Numbered from the stretch's first letter, positions 7,403 through 17,818 are shown. The stretch: 64,000 bases of DNA from Bacteroides timonensis (GCF_000513195.1 NZ_CBVI010000001.1:310001-374000); one strand, 5' to 3'. The notes: generated by a model from the letters alone, not told the origin. Translations and numbers: made by a program.

Positions 7403-8059
7403 ATGAAGAAACTCGTAATTTTTGATTTAGACGGTACCCTCCTGAACACCATTGCCGATCTGGCACAAAGTACCAATCACGCATTAGCCGCCTTAGGATA
7501 TCCCACATATGAAGAACAAGAGTACAACTTCATGGTTGGAAACGGCATCAACAAACTTTTTGAGCGTGCTCTGCCCGAAGGAGAAAAGACGGAAGAAAAT
7601 GTCCTGCGCATACGAAAAGAATTTGTACCCTATTATGACCAGCATAATGCAGACAAAAGCCGCCCCTACCCCGGCATCACGGAACTTCTAACCGAACTAC
7701 AGACCAAGGGACTGCAACTCGCAGTCGCTTCCAACAAATATCAAGCAGCCACAGAGAAACTAATTGCCCACTATTTTCCTACAATTCGTTTCATCGCCGT
7801 CTTCGGCCAACGTGAAGGGGTAAATGTAAAACCCGATCCCACCGTCGTATACGATATCCTGAAAATAGCAAAGACAGCCAAAGAAGATGTTCTCTATGTA
7901 GGAGACTCCGGTGTAGACATGCAGACAGCTATCCATGCAGATATAACCTCCTGCGGAGTGACCTGGGGATTCCGCCCACGCGCTGAACTGGAAACCTTCC
8001 ATCCTGACTACATTGTGGATAAGGCTGAGGAGATTATCGAGAGCGTCTTGAAATACTAA
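7403..8059 (+). CDS. gph: HAD-family phosphoglycolate phosphatase-like hydrolase
   Basis: About 218 residues from the ATG at 7403 (MKKLVIFDLDGTLLNT). Seen: HAD motif I with nucleophile Asp in FDLDGTL, cap region with PYPGITELLTEL, motif II VASNK, motif III Lys in VKPDPT and motif IV YVGDSGVDMQTA with a trailing WGFR. This set is typical of the Gph/PGP branch, which dephosphorylates 2-phosphoglycolate or other small sugar phosphates. The enzyme is cytoplasmic and the gene appears monocistronic, lying between two glycan clusters without evident link to them. Exact substrate is inferred only at family level. Confidence 0.85.
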   Translation: MKKLVIFDLDGTLLNTIADLAQSTNHALAALGYPTYEEQEYNFMVGNGINKLFERALPEGEKTEENVLRIRKEFVPYYDQHNADKSRPYPGITELLTELQTKGLQLAVASNKYQAATEKLIAHYFPTIRFIAVFGQREGVNVKPDPTVVYDILKIAKTAKEDVLYVGDSGVDMQTAIHADITSCGVTWGFRPRAELETFHPDYIVDKAEEIIESVLKY

Positions 8060-8061
8060 AT

Positions 8062-8149
8062 TCAGCCTCTACTGCCTGAATCTTGCCACCGTGTTGGCAA
8101 TGTTGTGCCACCGTGTTGGCAATGTCGTGCCAATTAACTGGCAAAAGAT
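8062..8149. repeat. Intergenic island: four 22-bp units with TGCCA...TGGCA arms
   Basis: Three clear 22-bp units (8084-8105, 8106-8127, 8128-8149) begin with TGCCA and carry an inverted TGGCA (or TTGGCA) 6 bp later, then a 6-bp spacer. A fourth diverged unit (8062-8083) has TCAG...CTGA in the same layout. It occupies the gap between the HAD gene and the GH95 gene. Confidence 0.75.
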
Positions 8150-8228
8150 TGCATTAATAATCCCGCTGTATGCATCATTTTTACTCCTTTTTAAATAGAT
8201 ATTACCCCTGAAAGTGTCGAAAACTGCC

Positions 8229-8236
8229 TAACCTTG
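8229..8236 (+). promoter_or_regulatory. Possible -7 box (TAACCTTG) for GH95
   Basis: TAACCTTG differs by one base from the -7 consensus TAnnTTTG and lies 28 bp before the GH95 start. Weak evidence. Confidence 0.3.
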
Positions 8237-8263
8237 CAACTGAAATACAAAAAATGAAAAACA

Positions 8264-10747
8264 ATGATGAAGAAATGGTTATCGACATGCTTTGCCGCAA
8301 TCTGCATAAGCAGTAGTTTGCAGGCACAGCAGGAAAATGAAACTCTCAAATTATGGTACGATGGACCCGCCACACAATGGGTAGAAGCTCTGCCACTGGG
8401 CAACGGGCGTATAGGCGCCATGGTCTTTGGCGACCCTGTACACGAACAATTCCAATTGAATGAAGAAACCGTATGGGGAGGTTCTCCTTACAACAACACC
8501 AATCCCAAAGCCAAAGATGCTTTGCCACGGATCCGCCAACTCATCTTCGAGGGCAAGAATAAAGAGGCACAAGAGCTTTGCGGCCCCACCATCTGTTCGC
8601 CATCCGCCAACGGGATGCCTTATCAGACTGTAGGTTCCCTGCATCTTGACTTTGATGGAATCAGCAATTACAACGATTATTATCGTGATCTGGACATTGC
8701 AAAGGCAATAGCTACCACCCGCTTCACTGCCAATGGAGTAACCTATACCCGTGAAGCCTATACTTCTTTCCCCGATCAGGTCCTGGTAATCCGCCTGACA
8801 GCTTCACAAAAGAAGAGCATCTCATTCGCTGCAAAATATACCACGCCTTATAAAAGTAATGTGGTACGCAGCATCTCCTCCCGCAAAGAATTACAGTTGA
8901 ACGGAAAAGCTAACGACCACGAAGGTATCGAAGGCAAAGTGGAATTCACCGCCCTCACCCGCATAGAGAACAGTGGTGGCAGTCTGGAAGCAACATCAGA
9001 CAGCACCCTGCAAGTCAAAAATGCCAATAGCGTTACATTATACGTATCCATCGGCACCAACTTCGTAAACTATAAGGATGTATCGGGCAATGCACTCAGC
9101 ACTGCACAGAAATATCTGAAACAGGTCAACAAGAACTATGCGAAGAGTAAAGCCGCCCATATCAATACATATCAGAAGTACTTCAACCGGGTATCTCTGG
9201 ACCTGGGGCGCAATGCTCAAGCCGACAAGCCGACAGATGTACGCGTCAAAGAGTTCAGTACAAGCTTCGATCCGCAAATGGCTGCTTTATACTTCCAATT
9301 CGGACGCTACCTGCTGATATGCAGTTCACAGCCCAGCGGGCAAGCCGCCAATCTGCAAGGTATCTGGAACTACCAGTTACGTGCTCCTTGGGATGGCAAA
9401 TATACTACTGATATCAATGTAGAAATGAACTACTGGCCTGCCGAAAGTACCTCTCTGCCCGAAATGCACGAACCTTTCCTGCAATTAGTAAAAGAAGCAG
9501 CCATACAAGGACGCGAAAGTGCCGCCATGTACGGTTGTCGCGGCTGGACATTGCATCACAATACGGATATCTGGCGTAGCACCGGTGCCGTAGACGGACC
9601 AAGCTACGGCGTATGGCCCACTTGCAACGCTTGGTTCTGCCAGCATCTGTGGGATCGTTACCTCTTCTCCGGCGACAAAAACTATCTAGCCGAAGTATAC
9701 CCCCTGATGCGTGGTGCCTGCGAATTCTACCTCGATTTTCTGGTGCGTGAACCCGAGAATAACTGGCTGGTAGTAGCCCCCTCCTATTCTCCGGAAAACA
9801 GACCGGTTGTCAACGGGAAACGTGACTTTGTTGTTGTTGCAGGAACCACGATGGACAATCAGATGGTTTACGATTTATTCTACAATACGATTGCCGCTGC
9901 CGGTTTAATGAACGAAAACACCGCTTTCACCGACAGTTTGCAGACTGTAGTTAACAATTTAACCCCTATGCAGGTAGGCCGTTGGGGACAGTTACAGGAG
10001 TGGATGCACGACTGGGATAATCCCAAAGACCGTCATCGCCATGTTTCTCATCTCTGGGGTTTGTATCCGGGGCGCCAAATCAGTGCCTACAACTCTCCCA
10101 TCCTGTTTGAAGCTGCCAAGAAGTCTTTAATAGGTCGTGGCGATCACTCTACCGGTTGGTCAATGGGTTGGAAAGTGTGCCTGTGGGCACGTCTGCTCGA
10201 TGGTAACCATGCCTATAAACTGATAACCGAACAGTTGCACCCCACTACCGATGAAAAGGGACAAAACGGTGGTACTTATCCGAACCTGTTCGATGCACAC
10301 CCGCCTTTCCAGATCGACGGTAACTTTGGCTGCTCTGCCGGTATTGCCGAAATGTTCGTTCAGAGCCATGACGGAGCTATCCATCTTCTTCCGGCATTGC
10401 CCGACGTATGGAAACAGGGAACATTGAAAGGTATCCGTTGCCGTGGCGGATTTACAGTGAAAGAGATGAAGTGGGAAAACGGAGAACTACAAACAGCCGT
10501 TATCACTTCCAATATTGGCGGTACACTCCGCATACGGACCCAGACCCCCTTGTATCTGAATGGGGAAAAATTGACTCCAAGCGTACAAGAGGTATCCGAC
10601 AACCCGCTATTGCAATCACAGAGCATCCGCAAACCACTGATTGCCGCCAATGCACCGGTTTGCATACCGGAATACGCACAGACTTATGTATATGACATCG
10701 AAACTCAGGCAGGAAACGAATACATTCTGACCGCAAGAAATCAATAA
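8264..10747 (+). CDS. GH95 alpha-L-fucosidase / alpha-L-galactosidase
   Basis: An 827-residue exported enzyme (signal peptide 1-22, ending LQAQQ). Residues ~28-280 are the N-terminal beta-super-sandwich ([26 protein letters not shown]), ~320-720 the (alpha/alpha)6 barrel, and the rest a beta-sandwich. Active-site landmarks are visible: [21 protein letters not shown] (Asn385), Glu511 in SPENRP (general acid position) and Asp685 in QIDGNFG. Where the bifidobacterial enzyme is remembered to have Asn-Ile-Asn, this protein reads Asp383-Ile-Asn385. Known activities are release of alpha-1,2-L-fucose and, in several pectin or xylan loci, alpha-L-galactose. The downstream SusC/SusD genes are a likely partner system. 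Confidence 0.9.
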   Translation: MMKKWLSTCFAAICISSSLQAQQENETLKLWYDGPATQWVEALPLGNGRIGAMVFGDPVHEQFQLNEETVWGGSPYNNTNPKAKDALPRIRQLIFEGKNKEAQELCGPTICSPSANGMPYQTVGSLHLDFDGISNYNDYYRDLDIAKAIATTRFTANGVTYTREAYTSFPDQVLVIRLTASQKKSISFAAKYTTPYKSNVVRSISSRKELQLNGKANDHEGIEGKVEFTALTRIENSGGSLEATSDSTLQVKNANSVTLYVSIGTNFVNYKDVSGNALSTAQKYLKQVNKNYAKSKAAHINTYQKYFNRVSLDLGRNAQADKPTDVRVKEFSTSFDPQMAALYFQFGRYLLICSSQPSGQAANLQGIWNYQLRAPWDGKYTTDINVEMNYWPAESTSLPEMHEPFLQLVKEAAIQGRESAAMYGCRGWTLHHNTDIWRSTGAVDGPSYGVWPTCNAWFCQHLWDRYLFSGDKNYLAEVYPLMRGACEFYLDFLVREPENNWLVVAPSYSPENRPVVNGKRDFVVVAGTTMDNQMVYDLFYNTIAAAGLMNENTAFTDSLQTVVNNLTPMQVGRWGQLQEWMHDWDNPKDRHRHVSHLWGLYPGRQISAYNSPILFEAAKKSLIGRGDHSTGWSMGWKVCLWARLLDGNHAYKLITEQLHPTTDEKGQNGGTYPNLFDAHPPFQIDGNFGCSAGIAEMFVQSHDGAIHLLPALPDVWKQGTLKGIRCRGGFTVKEMKWENGELQTAVITSNIGGTLRIRTQTPLYLNGEKLTPSVQEVSDNPLLQSQSIRKPLIAANAPVCIPEYAQTYVYDIETQAGNEYILTARNQ

Positions 10748-10810
10748 GAATAAATAGTAACCAAAACCGGGATGCCGGCTAAAGTCAGTCGTCACTATGT
10801 TAAAACGTCA

Positions 10811-10839
10811 AGAGGGGAACAATAAATTCCCCTCTTTTC
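10811..10839 (+). terminator. Terminator after GH95
   Basis: AAGAGGGGAA (10811-10820) pairs with TTCCCCTCTT (10828-10837), with a 7-nt loop and then a short T run. It separates GH95 from the SusC operon. Confidence 0.85.
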
Positions 10840-10946
10840 TGTTATATAACATCATTTAGGCTATCCACAAAAGCATAAGAGACAGTAAATAACAAAAAAT
10901 ACCACCCTAAAAACAGATATTACACATATATATTTTCACATCCCGA

Positions 10947-10954
10947 TACATTTG
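10947..10954 (+). promoter_or_regulatory. Bacteroides -7 box (TACATTTG) for the susC1 operon
   Basis: TACATTTG fits TAnnTTTG and leaves a leader of about 55 nt before the SusC start. No clear TTG is seen at -33, as is common for promoters that need an activator such as a hybrid two-component regulator. Confidence 0.6.
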
Positions 10955-11016
10955 CAGCAACGAATTAACAGTGTGCCCGAACACACAAAGGAAAAAAATC
11001 ATACTTAATTAATAAC

Positions 11017-14000
11017 ATGCAAAGAATGTCTAACAAAATGAAAAACATGCGCAGTGCGCTACTATTCTTTATAGTAGCCATGATATCGCTTGGCGTATCA
11101 GCGCAAAATGTAACCGTAACAGGTACTGTGACAGACAAGACGGGGGAAACCGTTATCGGTGCTTCCGTAGTACAGAAAGGGAATACCAGCAACGGTACTA
11201 TTACCGATATTGACGGCAATTTCTCCCTTAGTGTTCCCGCCAATTCCACATTGGTATTCTCTTATGTGGGTATGAGACCTCAGGAAATCCCCCTGAAAGG
11301 CCAAACTAAAGTTAATGTTGTGATGGAGGACGATGCGCAGGCTTTGGAAGAGGTTGTGGTTATCGGCTATGGTTCTGTAAAACGTAAGGACCTGACGGGC
11401 TCTGTAGCGACAGTCAGTTCGGATGTACTGGCAGCCGTTCCGGTGGCTTCAGCCACAGAAGCACTGACTGGTAAAATGGCCGGTGTACAGATCACCACCA
11501 CCGAAGGTTCTCCCGACGCCGAAATGAAGATTCGCGTACGTGGCGGCGGTTCCATTACAGGCGATAACACTCCGTTGTTCATCGTAGACGGCTTCCCGGT
11601 AGAGTCCATCAGTGATATTCCCGCTTCTGACATCGAAGACATGACCGTACTGAAAGACGCCTCTTCTACGGCTATCTACGGTTCGCGCGGTGCGAATGGT
11701 GTAATTCTGGTGACTACCAAAAGTGGAAAAGAAGGTAAAGTCAATGTTAGCTACAATGCATATTATAGCTGGAAGAAAATAGCCAAGACACTGGACGTTC
11801 TTTCTCCGGCCGATTATGCGAAATGGCAATATGAATTGGCCGCACTTATCAAATCTGATGACATGAGTTCTTATGAAAAGTATTTCGGAACTTACGCGGA
11901 TATGGACCAGTACAATAACATTCCTTCCAATGACTGGCAAGATCTGACATTCGGACGTACCGGACATACTTTCAACCACAATTTAAATATTAACGGTGGT
12001 AGTGACAAAATCAGATACGCCTTCAGCTATAGCCACATGAATGATAAAGCCATCATGGAAGGATCAAGTTACAAGCGTGACAACTTCAGCTTAAAGTTGA
12101 ATACCAAACCTGTAAAGAATGTCACTCTTGATTTCCAAGCCCGCTATTCAGAAACAGACATCAATGGTGGTGGCGCTAACGATGTAAGCAGTACTTACGA
12201 CTCCGACAAGCGTCTGAAATATTCTGTCATCTATACTCCGATACCTCTGTCAAACCTCGATGCGTCGGCAGGTAGCGCAGATGATGACTTGGGTAACTTA
12301 TACCACCCGCTGACAGCCATCTCAGACAATGACCGCCAGCAAGAACGCAAGACATTGAACATTGCCGGTAGTTTCGGCTGGGAAATATTCAAGAATTTTA
12401 AAGTTAAAACCGAAGTAGGCTATGATGACTACCGCAACAGCGATCAGCGCTACTGGGGTCTAACCACCTATTATATTAAAAATGTGCCCTCCTCTGAGAA
12501 TCAGGGCAAACCGGCCATTCAGCTTGCCAATACCAGCCGCCACAAATTCCGTAATACCAATACCATCAGTTACGACTTCTCCAAGCTTTTTGAAGGAGAC
12601 AGCCATCACCTGAATGCAATGATCGGTCATGAATGGGTTATCACCAAGTCCAAAGTATTAACCAACATCGTACATGGATTCCCAAGCAGCTTCACCGCTC
12701 AGGATGCCTGGAAATTTTCGACTCAAGGTGTTCCCTACTCTATTGACAATTATCTCAATCCGGACGACAAGCTATTGTCCTACTTCGGACGTATCAACTA
12801 TGACTATCAAAGCAAGTACCTGTTGAGCGCAACATTCCGTGCCGACGGTTCTTCCAAATTTGCTTCCGGCAACCAATGGGGTTACTTCCCATCTGCCGCT
12901 GCCGCTTGGCGTATTTCATCGGAACCCTTTATGGAAAACACAAAATCTTGGTTGGATGACTTGAAACTCCGTTTCAGTTACGGTACTGCTGGCAATAACA
13001 ACATTCCTTCGGGACAAATGAACCTGAACTACTCTTCTTCTGCAACATCATGGATTAACGGTTTCAGCAACTATTGGTCTGCTTCTAAAACAATGCCTAA
13101 TCCTGACCTGAAGTGGGAAACAACCGTTACCCGTAATATCGGTTTAGACTTTACTGTACTGGGTGGCAAGCTGAACGGTAGCGTCGAGGCTTATTTGAAT
13201 ACAACAAAGGATCTGTTGATTCAATTTCCTGTTGCCGGTACAGGTTACGACTATCAGTACCGCAATATGGGTAAGACCCAAAACAAAGGTCTGGAAGCAA
13301 CCATCAATTGGACAGCTATTGATAAAAAGAATTTTGGTTTAAGTTTCAGTGCCAATATCGGTTTCAACAAGAATGAAATCAAAGACCTGGGTATCATGGA
13401 CGACTTTGGTGCAGAGACATACTGGGCTTCTTCTGAAATCGGTTATGACTTCTGGATAGCCAAAGGCGGTTCTGTCGGTAAAATGTATGGATACCGTTCC
13501 GACGGTCGCTATGAGGTTAGCGATTTCGAAGGCTATGACGCCGCTTCCAAAAAATGGATATTGAAAGAAGGTGTGGCAGACTGTTCTGCCGTAGTAGGAA
13601 CAGTGCGCCCGGGTAGCATGAAATTGAAGAATCTGAATCCCGGTGAAGACAATGCCGTAACTTCTGACGACCGTGAAATCATAGGCGACGCCAACCCGGT
13701 GCATACAGGAGGTTTCACCATCAATGCCCGTGCGTATGGATTTGACCTAAGTGCCAACTTTAACTGGAGCTATGGAAACGACGTCTACAACGCCAATAAG
13801 ATTGAGTTTACCCAAACCGGTAAATACCAATACCGCAACATGATTTCGGACATGGCCGATAGCAAACGCTGGACAAACCTGAATGCCGACGGAACCATCT
13901 GCAACGACCCCGATCAATTGGCCGCGATGAATGCCAATACCACCCTGTGGTCACCTTATAACGCCCGTATGGTATTCAGTGATTGGGCGGTAGAAGATGC

Positions 14001-14244
14001 TTCATTCCTGCGCTTGGGTACATTGACCTTAGGCTATACATTGCCCAAAGCGATGCTGAACAAGGTTAAGATCCAGAACCTGCGTTTCTATGTGACTGCA
14101 TACAATGTATTCTGCCTCACCAGCTATTCCGGGTATGACCCTGAAGTTTCAACCATCCGCAAAACGAACCTGACTCCGGGCGTTGACTATTCAGCGTACC
14201 CAAAGAGCCGTCAGTTTGTTGTAGGCGTTAACCTGAATTTCTAA
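11017..14244 (+). CDS. SusC/RagA-family TonB-dependent transporter 1
   Basis: 1075 residues; alternative starts lie at 11026 and 11038 (MKNMRSALLFF), the last giving the most typical signal peptide, which ends VSAQN. After it come a CarboxypepD_reg-like domain (VTVTGTVTDKTGETVIGASV, ~28-110), the SusC box EEVVVIGYGSVKRKDLTGSV, a plug domain (~125-245: IRVRGGGSI, LFIVDGFPV, DASSTAIYGSRGANGVILVTTK) and a beta-barrel to the C-terminal VGVNLNF. It imports oligosaccharides across the outer membrane together with SusD, encoded 20 bp downstream. Substrate is not readable; neighbours (GH95, GH140-like) point to pectin side chains. Confidence 0.93.
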   Translation: MQRMSNKMKNMRSALLFFIVAMISLGVSAQNVTVTGTVTDKTGETVIGASVVQKGNTSNGTITDIDGNFSLSVPANSTLVFSYVGMRPQEIPLKGQTKVNVVMEDDAQALEEVVVIGYGSVKRKDLTGSVATVSSDVLAAVPVASATEALTGKMAGVQITTTEGSPDAEMKIRVRGGGSITGDNTPLFIVDGFPVESISDIPASDIEDMTVLKDASSTAIYGSRGANGVILVTTKSGKEGKVNVSYNAYYSWKKIAKTLDVLSPADYAKWQYELAALIKSDDMSSYEKYFGTYADMDQYNNIPSNDWQDLTFGRTGHTFNHNLNINGGSDKIRYAFSYSHMNDKAIMEGSSYKRDNFSLKLNTKPVKNVTLDFQARYSETDINGGGANDVSSTYDSDKRLKYSVIYTPIPLSNLDASAGSADDDLGNLYHPLTAISDNDRQQERKTLNIAGSFGWEIFKNFKVKTEVGYDDYRNSDQRYWGLTTYYIKNVPSSENQGKPAIQLANTSRHKFRNTNTISYDFSKLFEGDSHHLNAMIGHEWVITKSKVLTNIVHGFPSSFTAQDAWKFSTQGVPYSIDNYLNPDDKLLSYFGRINYDYQSKYLLSATFRADGSSKFASGNQWGYFPSAAAAWRISSEPFMENTKSWLDDLKLRFSYGTAGNNNIPSGQMNLNYSSSATSWINGFSNYWSASKTMPNPDLKWETTVTRNIGLDFTVLGGKLNGSVEAYLNTTKDLLIQFPVAGTGYDYQYRNMGKTQNKGLEATINWTAIDKKNFGLSFSANIGFNKNEIKDLGIMDDFGAETYWASSEIGYDFWIAKGGSVGKMYGYRSDGRYEVSDFEGYDAASKKWILKEGVADCSAVVGTVRPGSMKLKNLNPGEDNAVTSDDREIIGDANPVHTGGFTINARAYGFDLSANFNWSYGNDVYNANKIEFTQTGKYQYRNMISDMADSKRWTNLNADGTICNDPDQLAAMNANTTLWSPYNARMVFSDWAVEDASFLRLGTLTLGYTLPKAMLNKVKIQNLRFYVTAYNVFCLTSYSGYDPEVSTIRKTNLTPGVDYSAYPKSRQFVVGVNLNF

Positions 14245-14264
14245 CATAAGCTAATAGTACAAAT

Positions 14265-16067
14265 ATGAAAAGATTAATATATTCCACTCTTGTGTCATTG
14301 TCACTTTTATGCGGCATGACCTCATGTGACTTAGACGCTCCATCCCAATCAGCCATGGAGGAGCCCAACCTGTTTAAGGTTTATTCTCTGGCGGAAGCTG
14401 CCGTAATGGGTATACACCAGTCATTTGGTGAGACAAATTCCTACCGCGGCCGTTATCTCCCCTATTACGGAATAAATACGGATATCGAATGGATCAACAA
14501 TATAGATCCGACCAAGATTGCAGATGACGGGAAATACGAACTCTCCACCTATGCCGCGCGTCCATCAAATACTCAGATGAACAACTCGACCAATGCCTGG
14601 GCCAAATTCTATGAAGGCATTGAACGTGCTAATCTGTGCATCCGCGGACTTAGCAATTATGCAGACCTCAACGATCCCGATTTTCTTCACTTGTTAGGAG
14701 AAGCCATGACACTCAGAGCTGTCATTTACCTGGATCTGATTAAAGGTTGGGGGGATGTTCCCGCTCGTTTTGAACCCAATAGTTCTGAAACGGTTTATTT
14801 GCCGAGAACAGACAGAGACAGCATCTATATACGCCTTCTGAGTGATTTGGAACAAGCCGAAGATATGGTAGCATGGCCCAACGCTTCTTCCATAACCAAA
14901 ACCACGGAACGCGTCAACAAAGCTTTTGTCAAAGGACTGCGTGCTCGTATTGCGCTCTATGCAGCAGGCTATAGCCAGCGGGCAGACGGAGTCCGCAGAA
15001 GTAACGATCCACGCTTGAGTGTTGCCAACATGTACGAAATCGTAAAGAACGAATGCTTGGATATCATTAACCAAAGCGGATGCACTTTAGGGTCATTCAA
15101 AGAAAACTTCACCAAATTATGTCAGGACAACACCGCAGCAGGTGGAGAATCCATCTGGGAAATTCCGTTCTCGGACGGACGTGGCCGCGTGCTCTATACT
15201 TTCGGTGTAAAGCATCAGACTTTTGACCAATACACCCAACAAAGCCAGGGCGGTGTAAACGGTCCGCTCCCTTATCTGTACTATGATTATGACGTAGAGG
15301 ATGTAAGACGCGACATTACCTGTGTGCCTTACGAATGGAAAGGAGACGGTATCAACATCGGCTCTACAGAAACTCCTTTATACGCAAATGGAGTTCAGCA
15401 ACTTCGTAGTTTGAAAAGCTGGTGCTTCGGTAAGCTCCGTTACGAATGGATGAACCGTGTCGTAACTTCTACAAATGACGATGGCATAAACTGGCAATAT
15501 CTGCGTCTGGCCGATGTATATTTAATGGCCGCTGAAGCTGTCAATGAATTAAGTACCCCATCTGAAGCGGCTCAATATCTGAAGCCTATTCTGGACCGTG
15601 CACTGCCGGCAGGAAAAGTAAGTGACTATATAGCTAAAGCAACCGCCAGCAAAACAGCCTTCTTTGACGCCATCGTTGAGCAGCGCGCATTGGAATTTGC
15701 CGGAGAGTCTTTAAGAAAAGCCGATCTGATTCGTTGGAACTTACTGAAAACCAAGCTGGATGAAGCTAAAACGAAAATGTCTCAACTGGCACGCCGAGAA
15801 GGTGCTTACTCCGACCTTCCCGAAAAGCTTTATTACGAGACCGCCGAAGATGGAGAAACTTTGAAAATCTACGGTTTGAACCACGGAGATACGGATGAAG
15901 CCGGTGCCGCTTTAGGTTACGAAAGCAATACAACCTGGATCTCAACAGAAAAGCTCACTGATGCACTGATTGAAGTGCTCTATCAGAAGAATCCTGATGA
16001 AAATCAATTCTGGCCTATCTGGCAGACCTTCATTGACAGTAGCAATGGAATGTTAACCAATAACTAA
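14265..16067 (+). CDS. SusD-family surface glycan-binding lipoprotein 1
   Basis: 600 residues with a lipoprotein signal (LLCGMTSCDLDAP, Cys about residue 21). The N-terminal region shows the SusD TPR-like helices (NAWAKFYEGIERANLCI, LGEAMTLRAVIYLDLIKGWGDVPAR), and the C-terminal part has the RagB/SusD signature (WQYLRLADVYLMAAEAVNE, IVEQRALEFAGESLRKADLIRW). It caps the SusC1 transporter at the cell surface and binds incoming glycan. The gene is 20 bp after susC1 and 23 bp before the next lipoprotein gene, forming one operon. Confidence 0.92.
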   Translation: MKRLIYSTLVSLSLLCGMTSCDLDAPSQSAMEEPNLFKVYSLAEAAVMGIHQSFGETNSYRGRYLPYYGINTDIEWINNIDPTKIADDGKYELSTYAARPSNTQMNNSTNAWAKFYEGIERANLCIRGLSNYADLNDPDFLHLLGEAMTLRAVIYLDLIKGWGDVPARFEPNSSETVYLPRTDRDSIYIRLLSDLEQAEDMVAWPNASSITKTTERVNKAFVKGLRARIALYAAGYSQRADGVRRSNDPRLSVANMYEIVKNECLDIINQSGCTLGSFKENFTKLCQDNTAAGGESIWEIPFSDGRGRVLYTFGVKHQTFDQYTQQSQGGVNGPLPYLYYDYDVEDVRRDITCVPYEWKGDGINIGSTETPLYANGVQQLRSLKSWCFGKLRYEWMNRVVTSTNDDGINWQYLRLADVYLMAAEAVNELSTPSEAAQYLKPILDRALPAGKVSDYIAKATASKTAFFDAIVEQRALEFAGESLRKADLIRWNLLKTKLDEAKTKMSQLARREGAYSDLPEKLYYETAEDGETLKIYGLNHGDTDEAGAALGYESNTTWISTEKLTDALIEVLYQKNPDENQFWPIWQTFIDSSNGMLTNN

Positions 16068-16090
16068 TTAGTGTTTCACATAGAAAGAAT

Positions 16091-17668
16091 ATGAAAATGA
16101 AGAAATATATCTATATATTAGGATTGGCCATAACCGCCCTGATATCCGCCTGCGAGGATCAAAGCACAGAGCTCACAAGCATCGATTACGACCGCCTCTT
16201 CTCTCCCATTTCATTGGAAGCGAGAGTCATCAATCAAGTGAACGCACGTTTGTCATGGAGTGCCGTAAACGGAGCGTCAAGCTATAACATCGAAGTTTTC
16301 GCCAATGACAGCCTGACATTTACCGGCACCCCCGTCCGCACATTGAGTGGCATTAGCAATACGGATATACCTTACACCATTACCGGACTGGAAGGCGAAA
16401 CAAAATACTCTGCCCGCATACAGGCCATCGGAGAAAACATCGCTGAGTCCAAATGGAACGGTGTCTATTTCAAGACCGGTACCGAACAGATATTCAGCAG
16501 TGTTCCCGAAGAAGATCTGACAATATCCTCTGTTACCCTGCGCTGGACAGCCGGTGAAACGGCAACAAGCATCGTGCTGACTCCGGGTAATATCAGCCAC
16601 ACCGTTACTTCCGCCGAAATTGCAGCAGGTGCCGCAACCATTGAAGGTTTGACTCCTGAAACAACTTATACCGCCAAATTAATGAACGGTACGAAAACAC
16701 GCGGAACAGTGACCTTCACTACATTGATCGACCTGGCCGGTGCCATTGCCATTGAACCGGGAGATGATTTCGCACAGATATTGAAAGATGCCAAAGATGG
16801 AGACGCATTTGCGTTCTATCCGGGCACTTACGCCAATGTCACAATAGAAGATGGAAAAGAAGTAATAGGCAAGATTGACATCTCGGCCGATATTGAAATT
16901 AAAGCGGTACGCCCAAGCGACCGTCCAGTTATCAATGGCTGCATCACATTAAGTGATGGTGCTTCACTCAACATAAAACAAGTTGTGATGGACGGTACGA
17001 ATACTGATGGAAGCCAAGCTTTTGAATTCAAGACCGCCACCACCTATGGTTCACTGATTGTCGATGATTGCGAAATATCCAATTACACAAAAGGCTTCTA
17101 TTATGTAAACGTGGCGGCTACCATAGATGAAATAACGATTAACAACTGTCTGATTCACGACATCGTATGCAACGGAGGCGATATGTTCGACTGTCGCACC
17201 GGTTACATCAAAGCTATCAATATCACTAATAGCACTATCTGGAACAGCTGTGCAGGCCGTGACTTAGTCCGCTATGATGATGCTTCAAGCAATTTTGCAG
17301 GTTCAGCTCCCGTTATTAATATTGACCACTGTACGTTGGATGGAGTAAGTAATAGCAGTAGCAGACGATTATTCTACGTACGCTTCAAGAATAACAGCAT
17401 TACATTCACCAACAACATGGTGTCTAATATGCCTAAATGTGGTAGAGGCTTCTCAGACAACAGTGCGACAGCAGTGCCAGCTTTCTTTAACAACAACTAC
17501 TTCAATACTGCCAATCTTGTCTCCTTAAACGAAGGAGGTACAGGCAAATTCTATGATACCACAGGCAAGATCCTTGACCCGGGTTATGCTGATGCAGCAA
17601 AAGGCGACTTCAAGATCACTAACGATAACCTTCTCTACGAGGGAATCGGTGACCCACGCTGGTATTAA
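16091..17668 (+). CDS. Surface glycan-binding lipoprotein: two Fn3-like domains plus beta-helix (DUF4957/DUF5123-type)
   Basis: 525 residues with a lipobox (ALISACEDQ). Residues ~40-125 and ~130-215 look like two fibronectin type III modules (ARLSWSAVNGASSYNIEVF, ITGLEGETKYSARIQA; VTLRWTAGETATSIVL, EGLTPETTYTAKLMNG). Residues ~225-525 form a right-handed parallel beta-helix of the DUF4957/DUF5123 kind (repeated I-ID/NC rungs such as LIVDDCEISNYTKGFYYV, ITINNCLIHDI, INIDHCTLDGV). It takes the SusE-like third place of the SusCD operon. A surface binding protein for pectin is inferred; the beta-helix resembles pectate lyases and pectinesterases in fold, but I cannot confirm catalytic residues, so a lyase role is possible though not shown. 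Confidence 0.75.
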   Translation: MKMKKYIYILGLAITALISACEDQSTELTSIDYDRLFSPISLEARVINQVNARLSWSAVNGASSYNIEVFANDSLTFTGTPVRTLSGISNTDIPYTITGLEGETKYSARIQAIGENIAESKWNGVYFKTGTEQIFSSVPEEDLTISSVTLRWTAGETATSIVLTPGNISHTVTSAEIAAGAATIEGLTPETTYTAKLMNGTKTRGTVTFTTLIDLAGAIAIEPGDDFAQILKDAKDGDAFAFYPGTYANVTIEDGKEVIGKIDISADIEIKAVRPSDRPVINGCITLSDGASLNIKQVVMDGTNTDGSQAFEFKTATTYGSLIVDDCEISNYTKGFYYVNVAATIDEITINNCLIHDIVCNGGDMFDCRTGYIKAINITNSTIWNSCAGRDLVRYDDASSNFAGSAPVINIDHCTLDGVSNSSSRRLFYVRFKNNSITFTNNMVSNMPKCGRGFSDNSATAVPAFFNNNYFNTANLVSLNEGGTGKFYDTTGKILDPGYADAAKGDFKITNDNLLYEGIGDPRWY

Positions 17669-17714
17669 TATACCTGATAGTCTATCCTTAAAAAGGAATA
17701 TATAGCAGTTTGAA

Positions 17715-17754
17715 ATGCCCCCAGAAAGTTAGATTAAGACTTTCTGAGGGCATT
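17715..17754 (+). terminator. Hairpin terminator after the SusCD-SGBP operon
   Basis: A long stem, ATGCCCNCAGAAAGT against ACTTTCTGAGGGCAT, with a short loop. The run after it is A+T-rich but not a clean T tract, so termination is likely though not certain. Confidence 0.6.
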
Positions 17755-17810
17755 ATCATCATTTACCCCAAAATAACCATATTTTCTTCCTTATTATAGT
17801 TATAAACTTC

Positions 17811-17818
17811 TATTTTTG
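17811..17818 (+). promoter_or_regulatory. Possible Bacteroides -7 box (TATTTTTG) for the GH140-like gene
   Basis: TATTTTTG matches TAnnTTTG, but it lies ~220 bp from the start codon, so the leader would be long. The remaining 17819-18038 holds the short repeat at 17938-17981 and no gene on either strand that I can support. Confidence 0.4.
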
